Assembly (NCBI GenBank): GCA_020635675.1
Contig: JACJZJ010000005.1
Location: 186,001-250,000, forward strand
Length of the DNA: 64,000 nt
Direction: 5' to 3'
DNA from: Flavobacteriales bacterium
GTDB taxonomy: Bacteria; Bacteroidota; Bacteroidia; Flavobacteriales_F; PHOS-HE28
The position numbers were made by a program, and so were the translations under genes. Under the pieces are notes generated by a model that was not told where the DNA came from, ran no database searches, and was given only the letters and a program-made list of their open reading frames with translations. Of this stretch, positions 53,943 through 63,403 are shown one piece after another; position 1 is the stretch's first letter, and every line of letters starts with the position of its first letter.

Positions 53943-56036
53943 TCAATAGGCCCCGCTCCTGCGTCGAAGCACCCACTCCAGCACGAGCAGGCCCAGCAGC
54001 ACGAAGAACGGCCACTTCAGGGTGATGAGGTCAGTGAAGCTCGCGTAAGCGTACGAGCGCGGCTTCATTTCCGCACGCGCGTCGAGCTGCTCCCGCACCT
54101 TCGCGAGATCGTCCGGACCGACCACCGAACCTCCTGATGCGGCCGCCAGGTCCGCCCACAACCGGCGATCGGCGATGGTATTGGTCCGTTCCGCGGACAC
54201 CGCACGCACGACGAACTCACCCGAGGTCTTCAGCGTCTCGTTCGCCAGGGCCGCGGTGGCATCGTACGAATAGCGTCCGGCGCGAAGCCCATTGATCGCC
54301 AGCCGGAAGCCCCTGTCCGTGCGGGAGAAGGCATAGGGCTTGGCGCTACCCTCCTCATCGGTGAGCACCAGTTCCACTTCACCCGTATCGACCAGCTCGT
54401 AGTTCAGATCGTAGACCTCGGCCTGGAGCACGATCGGCTCCTGCTCATCGGCACCATCGGGATGATCGATGCGGAAGCGGGTATCGTCGGCACGGTTGGC
54501 CAGCAATTGGACGAGCTTCCGGAAGAGCCCGTCGAAATGCGCCGTGGTGTTGTTCTGTTGCTGGTCGGCCAGGCGCCATCGCCAGATACCCTCGCCGCAG
54601 ATGGTGGCCGAGCGGACCTCACCCTGGGGTCGCAGGACCACCAGTGGATAGGTCGTGCGCACCAGTCCGATCATTTGATCGAACAATGGGGATGCACCCG
54701 GCGCGGCCTCGTACTGTCCGAACGGCACCTGCAAAGGCGGGAACCGCTCAAAGGCGTTGATGGTCGCCTGGTCGATCCGGAACGCTCCAAAACCGTTGTG
54801 GAACGCCGGTCGGGCGTCCGTCACGCCGCGCTGCGCGGAGGATATGTGCACGGCACCGCGCAGGCCATTGAAGGCGTTCATATCTGTGCCCTCCCCGATC
54901 ACGGTGATCACCGGAATACCCTTCGCCACGCAGGCCCTCAGGAACGGCATCACATCCACGCGCCCACCGGGCAGGCGGTGCGCCACGACAAGGTCATGCT
55001 CCTCCGGCTTTCCCTGGAAGGTGGATGCGAACGCGAGGTCCACCTTGTAGTTCCCTGCAGTGGCCAGTGCCTCACGCAAGGCACCCAGGTCGGGATGGGG
55101 CGACGCGCCCAGCAGGAGCACCTTCTGTCTGTCGTCAAGCACATGCACCACCACCTCTGCCGTGTTGTTGCGGGTGCTCACCTCCCCTTCTATCGGACGC
55201 ACGCTCACCGTGTAGCGCTGCAGGCCGGGTCGATCGGCGGTGATCAACAACGGCACCTCACCGATGAAGGGATCACCCTGCACGGTCAGTTCCTTCTCGG
55301 CGATCGACCTTTCCTGTTGGAACACCTGGACCCTGCTGCGCCGGCCATCGAGGTGATGGGCCTCGACATGCGCCAGCAGCGGGAACTCGTTCCCGAGGTA
55401 GGCGATGCGGTTGGCGTCCACGCTCCGCACCAGCAGGTCGGGGCGCACGGTGGTGTCGCCGAGCGCGATCGCGTGGATCGGAACGCCCAGCTTGGCGGCA
55501 TCATGTCGCGGATCACGCCCGCGATTGTAGATCCCATCGCCGTCCACGATCACCGCGCCAAGGTCAGGACCGGCCAGCCGATCATGCACCTCGCGCAGTA
55601 GTTGCGCCAGGTCGGTCCGGTTCCCTTCCTGCGTGAATCGAAGGCCCTCCTCCACGCCATTGCCATAGGTGAAGGTGCGTACGTCGAACTTCTCCGACAA
55701 CCCCTGTACGAGGTCCTCCAGCCGTTGGGCATAGGTGGTGCGCACCGAAGCGGTGTCCCCCGCCGCCATCAGGGAGGCGGAACCGTCGTGCGCCACCACC
55801 ACGATGGGCTTGCGCACCTCGCGCACCCAGGTGCGTACCACCGGGGAAAGGAGGAAGAACGCCAGGAAGGCGATGGCCATCGTGCGCAACGTGAAGAGCA
55901 GCGCGTTCAACGTGCGTCCCCATCCGTACCTCTCGGCGCCCTTCCAGTAGAGCACGGCGGCATAGCCCAGACCCAGGAGCACGCAAAGCGACGCGAGCCA
56001 GAGGGGGTATGTCGTGGTGAGGTTCAGAAGCGGCAA
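53943..56036 (-). CDS. Large VWA-like membrane protein
   Basis: 697 residues. Two N-terminal helices (WLASLCVLLGLGYAAVLYW; TMAIAFLAFFLLSPVV) and one C-terminal helix (WPFFVLLGLLVLEWVLRR) bracket a big extracytoplasmic part. A VWA-like MIDAS appears as HDGSASL (D84-S88), and Ig-like and GATase-like segments follow. This plan is common in Bacteroidota as a BatA-like membrane protein of unknown role. The start is a TTG; no ATG lies near it. It is preceded by a heptamer tract and may be co-transcribed with the YdcF gene. Confidence 0.75.
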   Translation of the reverse strand: MPLLNLTTTYPLWLASLCVLLGLGYAAVLYWKGAERYGWGRTLNALLFTLRTMAIAFLAFFLLSPVVRTWVREVRKPIVVVAHDGSASLMAAGDTASVRTTYAQRLEDLVQGLSEKFDVRTFTYGNGVEEGLRFTQEGNRTDLAQLLREVHDRLAGPDLGAVIVDGDGIYNRGRDPRHDAAKLGVPIHAIALGDTTVRPDLLVRSVDANRIAYLGNEFPLLAHVEAHHLDGRRSRVQVFQQERSIAEKELTVQGDPFIGEVPLLITADRPGLQRYTVSVRPIEGEVSTRNNTAEVVVHVLDDRQKVLLLGASPHPDLGALREALATAGNYKVDLAFASTFQGKPEEHDLVVAHRLPGGRVDVMPFLRACVAKGIPVITVIGEGTDMNAFNGLRGAVHISSAQRGVTDARPAFHNGFGAFRIDQATINAFERFPPLQVPFGQYEAAPGASPLFDQMIGLVRTTYPLVVLRPQGEVRSATICGEGIWRWRLADQQQNNTTAHFDGLFRKLVQLLANRADDTRFRIDHPDGADEQEPIVLQAEVYDLNYELVDTGEVELVLTDEEGSAKPYAFSRTDRGFRLAINGLRAGRYSYDATAALANETLKTSGEFVVRAVSAERTNTIADRRLWADLAAASGGSVVGPDDLAKVREQLDARAEMKPRSYAYASFTDLITLKWPFFVLLGLLVLEWVLRRRSGAY

Positions 56037-56040
56037 TGTG

Positions 56041-56068
56041 AAGGTGGAAGGTGGAAAGAGGAAAGATC
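56041..56068 (-). repeat. Heptamer tract upstream of the VWA-like gene
   Basis: Plus-strand units AAGGTGG, AAGGTGG, AAAGAGG, AAAGATC: four 7-nt repeats starting 4 nt from the start codon. They match the AAAG-led units upstream of argS. Confidence 0.6.
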
Positions 56069-56100
56069 CAGGTCCGGGAACATGGTCGATCGTATCGGCC

Positions 56101-56847
56101 TCACGTCAGCATGCCTCCGCAAACGCAAAGGGTCTGTCCCGTGACATAGGCGCTCAGGTCGCTGCCAAGGAAGACGCAGGCGTTGGCCACGTCCACTGGA
56201 GTACCTCCGCGTTTCAGCGGTATGCTCTCACGCCATTGCTGCACGACCTTTTCGTCGAGCGCACCCGTCATTTCGGTCTCGATGAATCCGGGCGCGATGG
56301 CGTTGCTGCGGATGTTGCGGCTGCCGAGCTCCAGAGCCACGCTCTTGGTGAAGCCGATGATGCCGGCCTTGCTGGCGGCGTAGTTGGCCTGTCCCGCGTT
56401 GCCCTTCACCCCCACCACGCTGCTCATGTTGATGATGCTGCCGCTGCGCTGCTTCAGCATCGTGCGCATCACCGCCTTGGTCATGTTGAACACGCTCTTG
56501 AGGTTGGTGGCGATCACCTGGTCCCAATCGGCCTCGCTCATGCGCATGAGCAATTGGTCGCGGGTGATGCCGGCGTTGTTCACCAGGACGTCCAGCTTTC
56601 CGAGGTCGTTCACCACCTGTTCCACTGCGGCCTGTGCGGCGTTGAAGTCGCCCGCATCGCTTTGGATGGCCACCACCTTTCCACCCTTCGCACCCAACTC
56701 CGCAGCGGCGACGTTGGCCTTGTCCGGGTTGCTCACAAAAGTGAACGCCACCGTGGCACCTTCCTCCAGAAAGCGCTCCACGATGCCCCTGCCGATGCCG
56801 CGAGATCCACCCGTGACCAGCGCGACCTTGCCTTCCAGTAGTCCCAT
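56101..56847 (-). CDS. fabG: 3-oxoacyl-[acyl-carrier-protein] reductase
   Basis: NADPH-dependent ketoreductase of fatty acid synthesis. 248 residues, classical SDR: TGGSRGIGRGI (cofactor loop), NNAGIT, the catalytic Ser in INMSSVVGVKG, and YAASKAG with the catalytic Tyr and Lys. The C-terminal VTGQTLCVCGGMLT is typical of FabG. The ATG at 56847 (MGLLEGKVALVTGG) was chosen; a TACTTTCG box ends 6 nt before it. It lies 64 bp upstream of the VWA-like gene on the same strand. Confidence 0.95.
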   Translation of the reverse strand: MGLLEGKVALVTGGSRGIGRGIVERFLEEGATVAFTFVSNPDKANVAAAELGAKGGKVVAIQSDAGDFNAAQAAVEQVVNDLGKLDVLVNNAGITRDQLLMRMSEADWDQVIATNLKSVFNMTKAVMRTMLKQRSGSIINMSSVVGVKGNAGQANYAASKAGIIGFTKSVALELGSRNIRSNAIAPGFIETEMTGALDEKVVQQWRESIPLKRGGTPVDVANACVFLGSDLSAYVTGQTLCVCGGMLT

Positions 56848-56853
56848 GAAGGG

Positions 56854-56861
56854 CGAAAGTA
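56854..56861 (-). promoter_or_regulatory. -7-like box upstream of fabG
   Basis: TACTTTCG on the minus strand, 6 nt before the fabG ATG; one mismatch from TAnnTTTG. Suggests a leaderless start. Confidence 0.45.
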
Positions 56862-56892
56862 GTCGCTGCGGTGTTGCGTACACTTGAAGTCC

Positions 56893-58221
56893 ATGCGGCG
56901 GACCCTCTCCCTGATCGCCATCCTGGCCGTGTCATCGGTGCTCCTCTGGACGCGGATCAACTACTCCGAGCTGTGCGGCACCCCCCCGACGAAGGTCACG
57001 CAATGGGATGCCCTGGGCTACTACCAGTACCTCCCGGCCGTGTTCCTGTACCGGGATATCGCCCGGCAGGATTGGCTGGAAGGTATCGACAGCACCTATC
57101 ACCTGAGCGGGGGTTCGATCTATCAGGTGTTCGACCTCCCCAACGGCAACCGGGCCACCAAATACTTCTGCGGCATTGCGATCATGCAGCTGCCCTTCTT
57201 CGTCATCGGGCATGTCGTCGCGGGCTGGACGGGCCATCCGCGGGATGGGTTCTCCATTCCCTACCAGTGGGCCATCGGGATCAGCCCGATCGTCTATTGC
57301 ATCCTGGCCTTGTTCCTCTGGCGGCAGGTCTTGTTGCGCTATTTCAGTGATGGGGTCGTCGCATTGACGATCGTGCTCGTGGTGCTGGCCACCAATGCCA
57401 TCCAATACATCAGCGTGGACAACGCCCAGACCCACGGCTACCTCTTCGCACTCTATGCGCTGGTGCTCTGGGCCACCGTGCGCTGGCACGAAAAGCCCGG
57501 CAGGGGTCGCGCGGCGCTGATCGGGGCGACCGTGGGATTGGCCACGGTAGCACGTCCTACGGAGGCGATCATGCTCTTCATTCCGTTTTTCTGGGGCATC
57601 CACGACAAGTCCACCGCCCGCGCGAAGTGGGCCCTCCTTCGCAAGCACCCGGACCATGTGGCATTTGCAGTGGGCTCGGCGTTCCTGGCCTTTCTGCCGA
57701 TGCTGATCTATTGGAAGGTCGTCACCGGTTCATGGGTCTTCGACGTGGGCAGCAAGTGGGAGTTCCTCGATCCGCACTGGCGCGTGCTGTTCGGCGGGGA
57801 GAAGGGCTGGTTCATCTACACGCCGATCACGGTGCTCTTCGTCGCGGGGCTCTTTTTCATGAAGAGCCGGCCGTGGAAGCGCAGTGTGCTTGTTTACGTG
57901 CTGCTGAACATCTGGATCGTGATCGCCTGGCACGACTGGCGTTATGGCGGTTCCTACTCCACGCGTGCCCTGGTCCAGAGCTATCCGGTATTGGCGCTCC
58001 CCTTCGCAGCCTTGTTGGAGCGCGCCCTGCGCACCCGATGGCGTTGGCCGATGCTCGCGCTTTGCGGCTACCTCCTCTTCGTGAACGCCTTCCAGATCTA
58101 CCAGTACAACCACGACGCCATCCTGCACTATGATCGGATGAACTTCAGGTACTACCGGGCGATCTATCTGAACGCGCACCCCACCGCGGAGGAACGGGCG
58201 CTGATGGACCCGGAGCGGTAA
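56893..58221 (+). CDS. Multi-spanning membrane protein, GT-C glycosyltransferase-like
   Basis: 442 residues with about ten membrane helices. The N-terminal outside loop has a WDALGYYQYLP motif, with an Asp where GT-C enzymes (GT39/PMT type) have a catalytic acid. NAQTHGYLFALYALVLW and ATVARPTEAIMLF resemble the helix-loop pattern of dolichol/polyprenyl-phosphate sugar transferases. The donor and acceptor are unknown, so the GT-C call is by topology. The ATG at 56893 was chosen over a TTG at 56884. Confidence 0.55.
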   Translation: MRRTLSLIAILAVSSVLLWTRINYSELCGTPPTKVTQWDALGYYQYLPAVFLYRDIARQDWLEGIDSTYHLSGGSIYQVFDLPNGNRATKYFCGIAIMQLPFFVIGHVVAGWTGHPRDGFSIPYQWAIGISPIVYCILALFLWRQVLLRYFSDGVVALTIVLVVLATNAIQYISVDNAQTHGYLFALYALVLWATVRWHEKPGRGRAALIGATVGLATVARPTEAIMLFIPFFWGIHDKSTARAKWALLRKHPDHVAFAVGSAFLAFLPMLIYWKVVTGSWVFDVGSKWEFLDPHWRVLFGGEKGWFIYTPITVLFVAGLFFMKSRPWKRSVLVYVLLNIWIVIAWHDWRYGGSYSTRALVQSYPVLALPFAALLERALRTRWRWPMLALCGYLLFVNAFQIYQYNHDAILHYDRMNFRYYRAIYLNAHPTAEERALMDPER

Positions 58222-58241
58222 GGGCCGTGGATCGGTCTTTT

Positions 58242-58381
58242 CGCAGAGGACACGGAAGGCGCAGATGAAGGCTTCGGGAGGCGGGATAGGCAAAATCTCC
58301 CGTGCCTCAGTGCCTCTGTGTGCCTCTCCTCTTTGCGTGCCTGGTGCCTCGGCCGTGAATGCCTTCTTCCGCAGAGGACAC
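58242..58381. repeat. Intergenic repeat-like segment with flanking direct repeats
   Basis: CGCAGAGGACAC occurs at 58242-58253 and again at 58370-58381. Between them are runs like GTGCCTCAGTGCCTCTGTGTG and CGTGCCTGGTGCCTCGG. From memory, such cagaggacac / gtgcctctgtg sequences recur between genes in several environmental phyla. No gene is seen between 58222 and 58392. Confidence 0.45.
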
Positions 58382-58392
58382 ATTCACCCGAC

Positions 58393-59262
58393 CTACCCCA
58401 GCACCTCCTTCACCTTCGCGCCGATGGTCGCGGGGCTGTCCACGACATGGATGCCGCACTCGCGCATCACCTTCTTCTTGGCGGCCGCGCTCTCGTCGGC
58501 GCCGGACACGATCGCGCCGGCATGGCCCATGGTGCGGCCCTTCGGGGCGGTCTCCCCGGCGATGAAGCCCACGACGGGCTTTTTGCAATTCTCCTTGATC
58601 CACTTCGCCGCACGGATCTCGAGGTCTCCGCCGATCTCGCCGATCATCACGATGGCCTTGGTATCCGCGTCGTTCGCGAAGAGCTGGATCGCCTCCAGCG
58701 TGGTGGTGCCGATGATCGGGTCGCCGCCGATGCCGATGGCCGTGGTGATGCCAAGCCCCGCCTTCACCACCTGGTCCGCGGCCTCATAGGTCAGGGTGCC
58801 GGATTTCGACACGATGCCCACCTGGCCCTTCTTGAACACAAAGCCGGGCATGATGCCCACTTTGCAGGCCTCGGCCGTGATCACCCCGGGGCAGTTCGGG
58901 CCGATCAGCGTGCAGCCCTTGCCGCGGATATACTCGCGCGCCTGCACCATGTCCTTCACGGGGATGCCCTCGGTGATGCAGACGATCACCTTGATCCCGG
59001 CCTCGGAGGCCTCCATGATGGCGTCCGCCGCGAAGGCGGGCGGCACGAAGATGATGCTGACGTCGGCACCGGTGGCCTTGACCGCCTGCTCGACGGTCTC
59101 GAACACCGGTCGGTCCAGGTGGGACTGGCCGCCCTTCCCGGGTGTCACGCCACCGACCACGTTCGTGCCGTACTCGATCATCTGCGTGGCATGGAAGGTG
59201 CCTTCACTGCCGGTGAACCCCTGGACGATGACCCTGCTCTGCTTGTCGACGAGTACGCTCAT
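58393..59262 (-). CDS. sucD: Succinyl-CoA ligase alpha subunit
   Basis: Substrate-level phosphorylation step of the TCA cycle. 289 residues. CoA-binding VIVQGFTGSEGTFHATQM, the GGVTPGKGGQ block, and the phosphorylated His in MGHAGAIVSG are clear. The beta subunit gene (sucC) is not in the window. Upstream is a TACTTTAG box (59289-59296), 26 nt from the ATG. Confidence 0.97.
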   Translation of the reverse strand: MSVLVDKQSRVIVQGFTGSEGTFHATQMIEYGTNVVGGVTPGKGGQSHLDRPVFETVEQAVKATGADVSIIFVPPAFAADAIMEASEAGIKVIVCITEGIPVKDMVQAREYIRGKGCTLIGPNCPGVITAEACKVGIMPGFVFKKGQVGIVSKSGTLTYEAADQVVKAGLGITTAIGIGGDPIIGTTTLEAIQLFANDADTKAIVMIGEIGGDLEIRAAKWIKENCKKPVVGFIAGETAPKGRTMGHAGAIVSGADESAAAKKKVMRECGIHVVDSPATIGAKVKEVLG

Positions 59263-59310
59263 GATCGGAAGGTTGGGAAAAGCGGCCGCTAAAGTAACCC
59301 GGTCGACGGA

Positions 59311-60489
59311 TCAGGCCGGACGGGCGGCGCGCAGACGGTTGTAGCCCAGCACGGCATACAGGGTGGCCCCCATCACCAGGGCGCCGCTGAGGTAGGGCAG
59401 GTAATGGCTCCAGCCATAGAACAGCCCACCGATCGTGGGTCCGATCACGCGCGCCAGCGAGCCGAAGCTCTGGTTCATGCCCAGGACCTGGCCCTGTTCG
59501 CGGTCGCTGGCCTCCTTGCTGAGCAGCGAGGTGATGCTCGGCATCATGCAGCCGTTGGCAAGCGCGATCATCACGATCGGCAGGAAGGCCACGGGGACGA
59601 ACCAGTCGAAGGGCACGAAAGGGATGCTGCCCAGCCCGAAGGCCATGAGGATGCAGCCGAACACGAGCAACTTCGCCTCACCGAACTTCCGGCTCAGCCA
59701 GCCGACCAGCCCGCCCTGCACGATGGCACTGGCCAGGCCGATCGCCGCGAACATGTAGCCCACCTGCGCCTCGCTCAGGCCGTAGTCCTGCTCCCACAGC
59801 AGGGCCACCGTCACCTGCATCATGCTGAAGGCCGTGACGTAGGTGAACATGGTGATGAACAGATCGCGGATGCCCTCCCGCTTCAAAGCGCGGAACGCCA
59901 TGGTCACCGGCTTGAACTCGAGCTTGGCATGCGGATCCTTCTCCTTGATCGATTCGGGCAGGAACAGCAGCACGAGGACCAGGTTGATCGTGCTGAGGCC
60001 CATGGCCATGTAGCCGACGTAGGCCATGCCGAAGTGCTCCTTCACGAAGCCGCCCACCGGCGGACCGAAGATGAAGCCGAGCCCGAAGGCCGCCCCAATG
60101 AGCCCCAACGCTTTGGCGCGCGACTCCTTGGGCGTCACATCGGTGATATAGGCCTGCGACGCCGCGATGTTGGCCGAGCCGATGCCGGAGACCAGTCGCG
60201 CCAGGAAGAGCAGCCAGAGCACGTTGGCCTGGGCCAGCAGGAAGAAGGAACAGGCAGTGATGGCCACCGTGCCGGCGATCACGGTCCTGCGCCCGTGGCG
60301 ATCGCTCAGCGTGCCCCAGAACGGCGAGAACACGAAGTTCATCAGCGAGTAAAGCGCCGCGATCAGGCCGACCTCCAGGGCGGACGCGCCCAGTTCCGTG
60401 GCATAGGTCGGCAGGATGGGGATCACGATGCCGAAGCCCAGCAGGTCGATGAAGACCGTGAGGTAAAGGATGGAAAGGCGCGAACGCAT
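59311..60489 (-). CDS. MFS transporter, TCR/Tet family
   Basis: 392 residues with 12 predicted helices. The DHA1 loop motif is present as GTLSDRHGRRTVIAG between helices 2 and 3, with PILPTYATELGAS in helix 1 and GLIGAAFGLGFIFGPPVGGFV as the antiporter motif C in helix 5. This is the plan of tetracycline/multidrug exporters; the natural substrate is unknown. A TACCTTCG box lies 15 nt upstream. Confidence 0.92.
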   Translation of the reverse strand: MRSRLSILYLTVFIDLLGFGIVIPILPTYATELGASALEVGLIAALYSLMNFVFSPFWGTLSDRHGRRTVIAGTVAITACSFFLLAQANVLWLLFLARLVSGIGSANIAASQAYITDVTPKESRAKALGLIGAAFGLGFIFGPPVGGFVKEHFGMAYVGYMAMGLSTINLVLVLLFLPESIKEKDPHAKLEFKPVTMAFRALKREGIRDLFITMFTYVTAFSMMQVTVALLWEQDYGLSEAQVGYMFAAIGLASAIVQGGLVGWLSRKFGEAKLLVFGCILMAFGLGSIPFVPFDWFVPVAFLPIVMIALANGCMMPSITSLLSKEASDREQGQVLGMNQSFGSLARVIGPTIGGLFYGWSHYLPYLSGALVMGATLYAVLGYNRLRAARPA

Positions 60490-60537
60490 GCGGAAAATGC
60501 GGCGCGAAGGTAGCGGGCAGCGCTGCTTGGCTTCAGT

Positions 60538-62013
60538 TCAACGCGCCACCACCGCCTTCAACACCCCTTTCCGTTCACCCTTCTGCCACAGTTCGACCAT
60601 GTAGAGCCCTTCGGCGAGCCCGGACGCATCCACCGCCACTCCGAAACCCGATGCCGTGCAAATTCGGTCAAGAACGGTCCTTCCTGACCCATCGCGCCAT
60701 ACGACCTCCACGTTCCGCTTCAGCCCGGGCATGTCGATCCAACCCAGGGCATCCAAGGGGTTCGGGCTTATGCCCAGTGCCGGTCGACTTACGGGTTCAT
60801 GGATACCGACCGTGTATTCGCTGTCGTGGTAACGCTTGAGCTGGTTGCAATGACCACTCAACAAAGTAGCTGGGGAAACATCCAGGCCATTCCAAACGAA
60901 ATTGCAGGCCAGACCGGCCTCGTTCGGCTGATCGATGATCGCGAACCAAGGGTTGTTCGTATAAGCACGCGTCACATAGATCCGACCGTCGGGTGCCTGC
61001 TCCATGGCATCCGGTCGATCGTATGCTGGATCGATCACACCGGAAATATCAAAGGCGTAGATCCGCGTTCGTGAATTCTGGATGGCAAGGGTGTCGTCCA
61101 AGGACAGGTCGTACTGGTCCAAGTATTGATACATGCTGTCCAGACCGCTGACATAGAGTTTTGAGCCATCCGGCGAGAATTCGATCCCATAGGCACGACT
61201 ATGATCGGGAAAGCCCATGATGTAGTCGACCTGTCCGTTGGCTGCGTCGAAGTCGAACAATTCCACAATGCAGGGATATGGTTGTGGGGAATTCGAATTC
61301 GAAGTGGTCAGGGCGATGCGATCACCTTGGATCGTCGTCTTCATCTGGCCCTGGTAGTTGTTGTTGAAGTTCGGTAGTTGCCAGAACCGCACATGTCGGG
61401 ATCCTGCGTGACTGACCACTGGGACCGTATCCAGGCCGTTCGGGTCCAGCAGGAACGCCAGGAACGCATCGGTGTCCCAACCGTGCATCAACACCCAATA
61501 ATCAACACCATCGGCATGTGGGATACCCGTCAGCTTCTCGGTCAGGCTATCGCTGAACGTTTCTCGCGACCCTGGCACGACATCACCCAGCCCTCCGTCC
61601 AAGGTCATATCCACGGTCAAGTGTTCCGCACCTGGCCAATATCCGTACGCATAGTGGTGCAGATAGACCACTTCATATCGGGAAGGATGGCCCGGATAAG
61701 GCAGGATGACAGAGCCTTGGGTCACATTGCCGTTCGGATCATGGGTGAAGGGGCCCTGACCATTGGGCATGATCTGTTCCTGTGCATTGTACAGGTCCGC
61801 ATGATTGGCCACGAACAAGAGTTCGCCCATCGTATCAGAGATACAACCCTGTCCTTCCCCTGTATGGATCGACGAGTACGGTAGGACAGCCGGGATGCCT
61901 CCCGAAAAAAGGAGGCGCGCCCCCTGGCCGATGAACCAATTGTTGTTCCGCACCTGCGGATAGACATGGATGACTTGGCAGATACAAGCAACAAATGCCC
62001 ATCGGCGATCCAT
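60538..62013 (-). CDS. T9SS cargo with propeller-like domain
   Basis: 491 residues. A short signal peptide (MDRRWAFVACICQVIHVYPQ) precedes a beta-propeller-like region with blade-like phrases (HSRAYGIEFSPDGSKLYVSG, APDGRIYVTRAYTNNPWFAI). The C-terminus is a type A sorting domain (LGISPNPLDALGWIDM ... GLYMVELWQKG). GC content is visibly lower than in its neighbours (one hand-counted line is 53%), hinting at more recent transfer. The role is probably extracellular; no enzyme motif was found. Confidence 0.7.
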   Translation of the reverse strand: MDRRWAFVACICQVIHVYPQVRNNNWFIGQGARLLFSGGIPAVLPYSSIHTGEGQGCISDTMGELLFVANHADLYNAQEQIMPNGQGPFTHDPNGNVTQGSVILPYPGHPSRYEVVYLHHYAYGYWPGAEHLTVDMTLDGGLGDVVPGSRETFSDSLTEKLTGIPHADGVDYWVLMHGWDTDAFLAFLLDPNGLDTVPVVSHAGSRHVRFWQLPNFNNNYQGQMKTTIQGDRIALTTSNSNSPQPYPCIVELFDFDAANGQVDYIMGFPDHSRAYGIEFSPDGSKLYVSGLDSMYQYLDQYDLSLDDTLAIQNSRTRIYAFDISGVIDPAYDRPDAMEQAPDGRIYVTRAYTNNPWFAIIDQPNEAGLACNFVWNGLDVSPATLLSGHCNQLKRYHDSEYTVGIHEPVSRPALGISPNPLDALGWIDMPGLKRNVEVVWRDGSGRTVLDRICTASGFGVAVDASGLAEGLYMVELWQKGERKGVLKAVVAR

Positions 62014-62052
62014 ACATGTGAAAGTAACGAACCAGGAGACCAACTGATGTCC

Positions 62053-63378
62053 TTACCGCGCCTCCTCCATCGCCGCCTTCATCGTGGGCTTGCGCATGTA
62101 GGGACGGATGATCAGGCGGATCGTGTTGCGCCAACTGAGGTACTTCCAGCCCCAGTTCAGCAGCACCATGATGCGGTTGCGGAAATCCACCAATTGCATC
62201 ACGTGCACGAACATCCAGAGCAGCCAGGCGAAGAAGCCGCCGAAACTGTACGTGCCGATGTCGACCACGGCGCGGTAGCGGCCGATCACCGCCATGGAGC
62301 CTTTGTGATGGTAGGCGAAGGGTTCCGCCTCCTCCCCTTTCGCCAGGCGCTTCAGGTTCTTCACCAGGCGCCGGCCCTGCTGCACGGCCACCTGCGCCAG
62401 TTGGGGATGTCCGTGCGGGTAGGCCGGATCCCCTGTCATCAGCGCGATGTCGCCGATCGCGTACACCTCGGGATGGCCCTCCACGCGGTTGAACGCATCG
62501 ACCTTGTAGCGTCCGGCCCGTGCATCCATGCCCTCCTCCAGGCCGGGGATCGATGCACCGGTCACGCCTGCGGCCCAGATCACCGTGTTGGTGCTGATCC
62601 GATCGCCGTTGTCCAGGAGCAGTTCACCGTCCGCGAAACCCGTGGCACGCCTTCCCAGGCGGACATCGACGCCCAGTTGCTTCAGGTATTTCAGGGCGTT
62701 CGCGCTCGACTTCGGGAAGAACGCGCCCAGCACATGGTCGTTCCCGTCGATCAGTGCGATGTGCATATGGCTGCTCTCCACCTCGCGGTATTCCTGCTTC
62801 AGCACGCTCTTGCGGATCTCGGCCAGCGCGCCGGCGAGTTCCACCCCGGTGGGCCCGCCGCCGACGATCACGAAATTGAGGAAGTGCCTTTGCTCCTTCT
62901 CGTCCAGCAGGTAGATCGCCGTCTCGAACTCCTGCAGGAAATCGCTGCGGATGTCCAGTGCCTGGCTGATGGTCTTCAACTGCATCGCCTCCTCCTCGCA
63001 GCTGTGCAGGCCGAAGAAATTGGTGCGCGTGCCCGTGGCCAGGACCAGGATGTCGTAGTCCAGCAACCCGTGGTCGGTCTCCACCTGCTTCTCCTTTGGA
63101 TGGATGGCCAGCACATTGGCCATGCGGAAGGCCACGTTGGGCATGGGACCAACTGTGCGCCGGAAAGGATGCGCGATGCTGTCGGCACTGAGGCTGGCCG
63201 TGGCCACCTGGTAGAGCAGCGGTTGGAAGCAGTGGTGGTTCTGCCGGTCGAGCAGCATCACCTTGTAGGGCGTGTTGGCCAGGCCCTTCACCACCTGCAG
63301 GCCGGCGAAGCCGCCACCGACCACGATCACCTTCGGATAAGGGAGGCGGTCGTATGCGAGCTTGTCGGCGGTGGGCAT
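62053..63378 (-). CDS. ndh: Type II NADH dehydrogenase (NDH-2)
   Basis: Single-subunit, non-pumping NADH:quinone reductase. 441 residues with two Rossmann motifs: FAD-binding VIVVGGGFAGLQV at the N-terminus and NADH-binding NFVIVGGGPTGVELAGAL in the middle. Quinone-pocket-type NHHCFQPLLYQVATA follows the first, and VYAIGDIALM is the second FAD contact. A C-terminal hydrophobic segment (FFAWLLWMFVHVMQLVDF) attaches it to the membrane. It diverges from mnmE across a palindrome. Confidence 0.93.
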   Translation of the reverse strand: MPTADKLAYDRLPYPKVIVVGGGFAGLQVVKGLANTPYKVMLLDRQNHHCFQPLLYQVATASLSADSIAHPFRRTVGPMPNVAFRMANVLAIHPKEKQVETDHGLLDYDILVLATGTRTNFFGLHSCEEEAMQLKTISQALDIRSDFLQEFETAIYLLDEKEQRHFLNFVIVGGGPTGVELAGALAEIRKSVLKQEYREVESSHMHIALIDGNDHVLGAFFPKSSANALKYLKQLGVDVRLGRRATGFADGELLLDNGDRISTNTVIWAAGVTGASIPGLEEGMDARAGRYKVDAFNRVEGHPEVYAIGDIALMTGDPAYPHGHPQLAQVAVQQGRRLVKNLKRLAKGEEAEPFAYHHKGSMAVIGRYRAVVDIGTYSFGGFFAWLLWMFVHVMQLVDFRNRIMVLLNWGWKYLSWRNTIRLIIRPYMRKPTMKAAMEEAR

Positions 63379-63403
63379 TCCGGATGATCGGGCTGCGGGT
63401 ACA

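Noticed and set aside
61966..63387. 473-codon open frame on the plus strand
   Set aside because: Antisense of ndh, with His/Gln/Leu-rich sequence typical of shadows; ndh has full FAD and NADH motifs.
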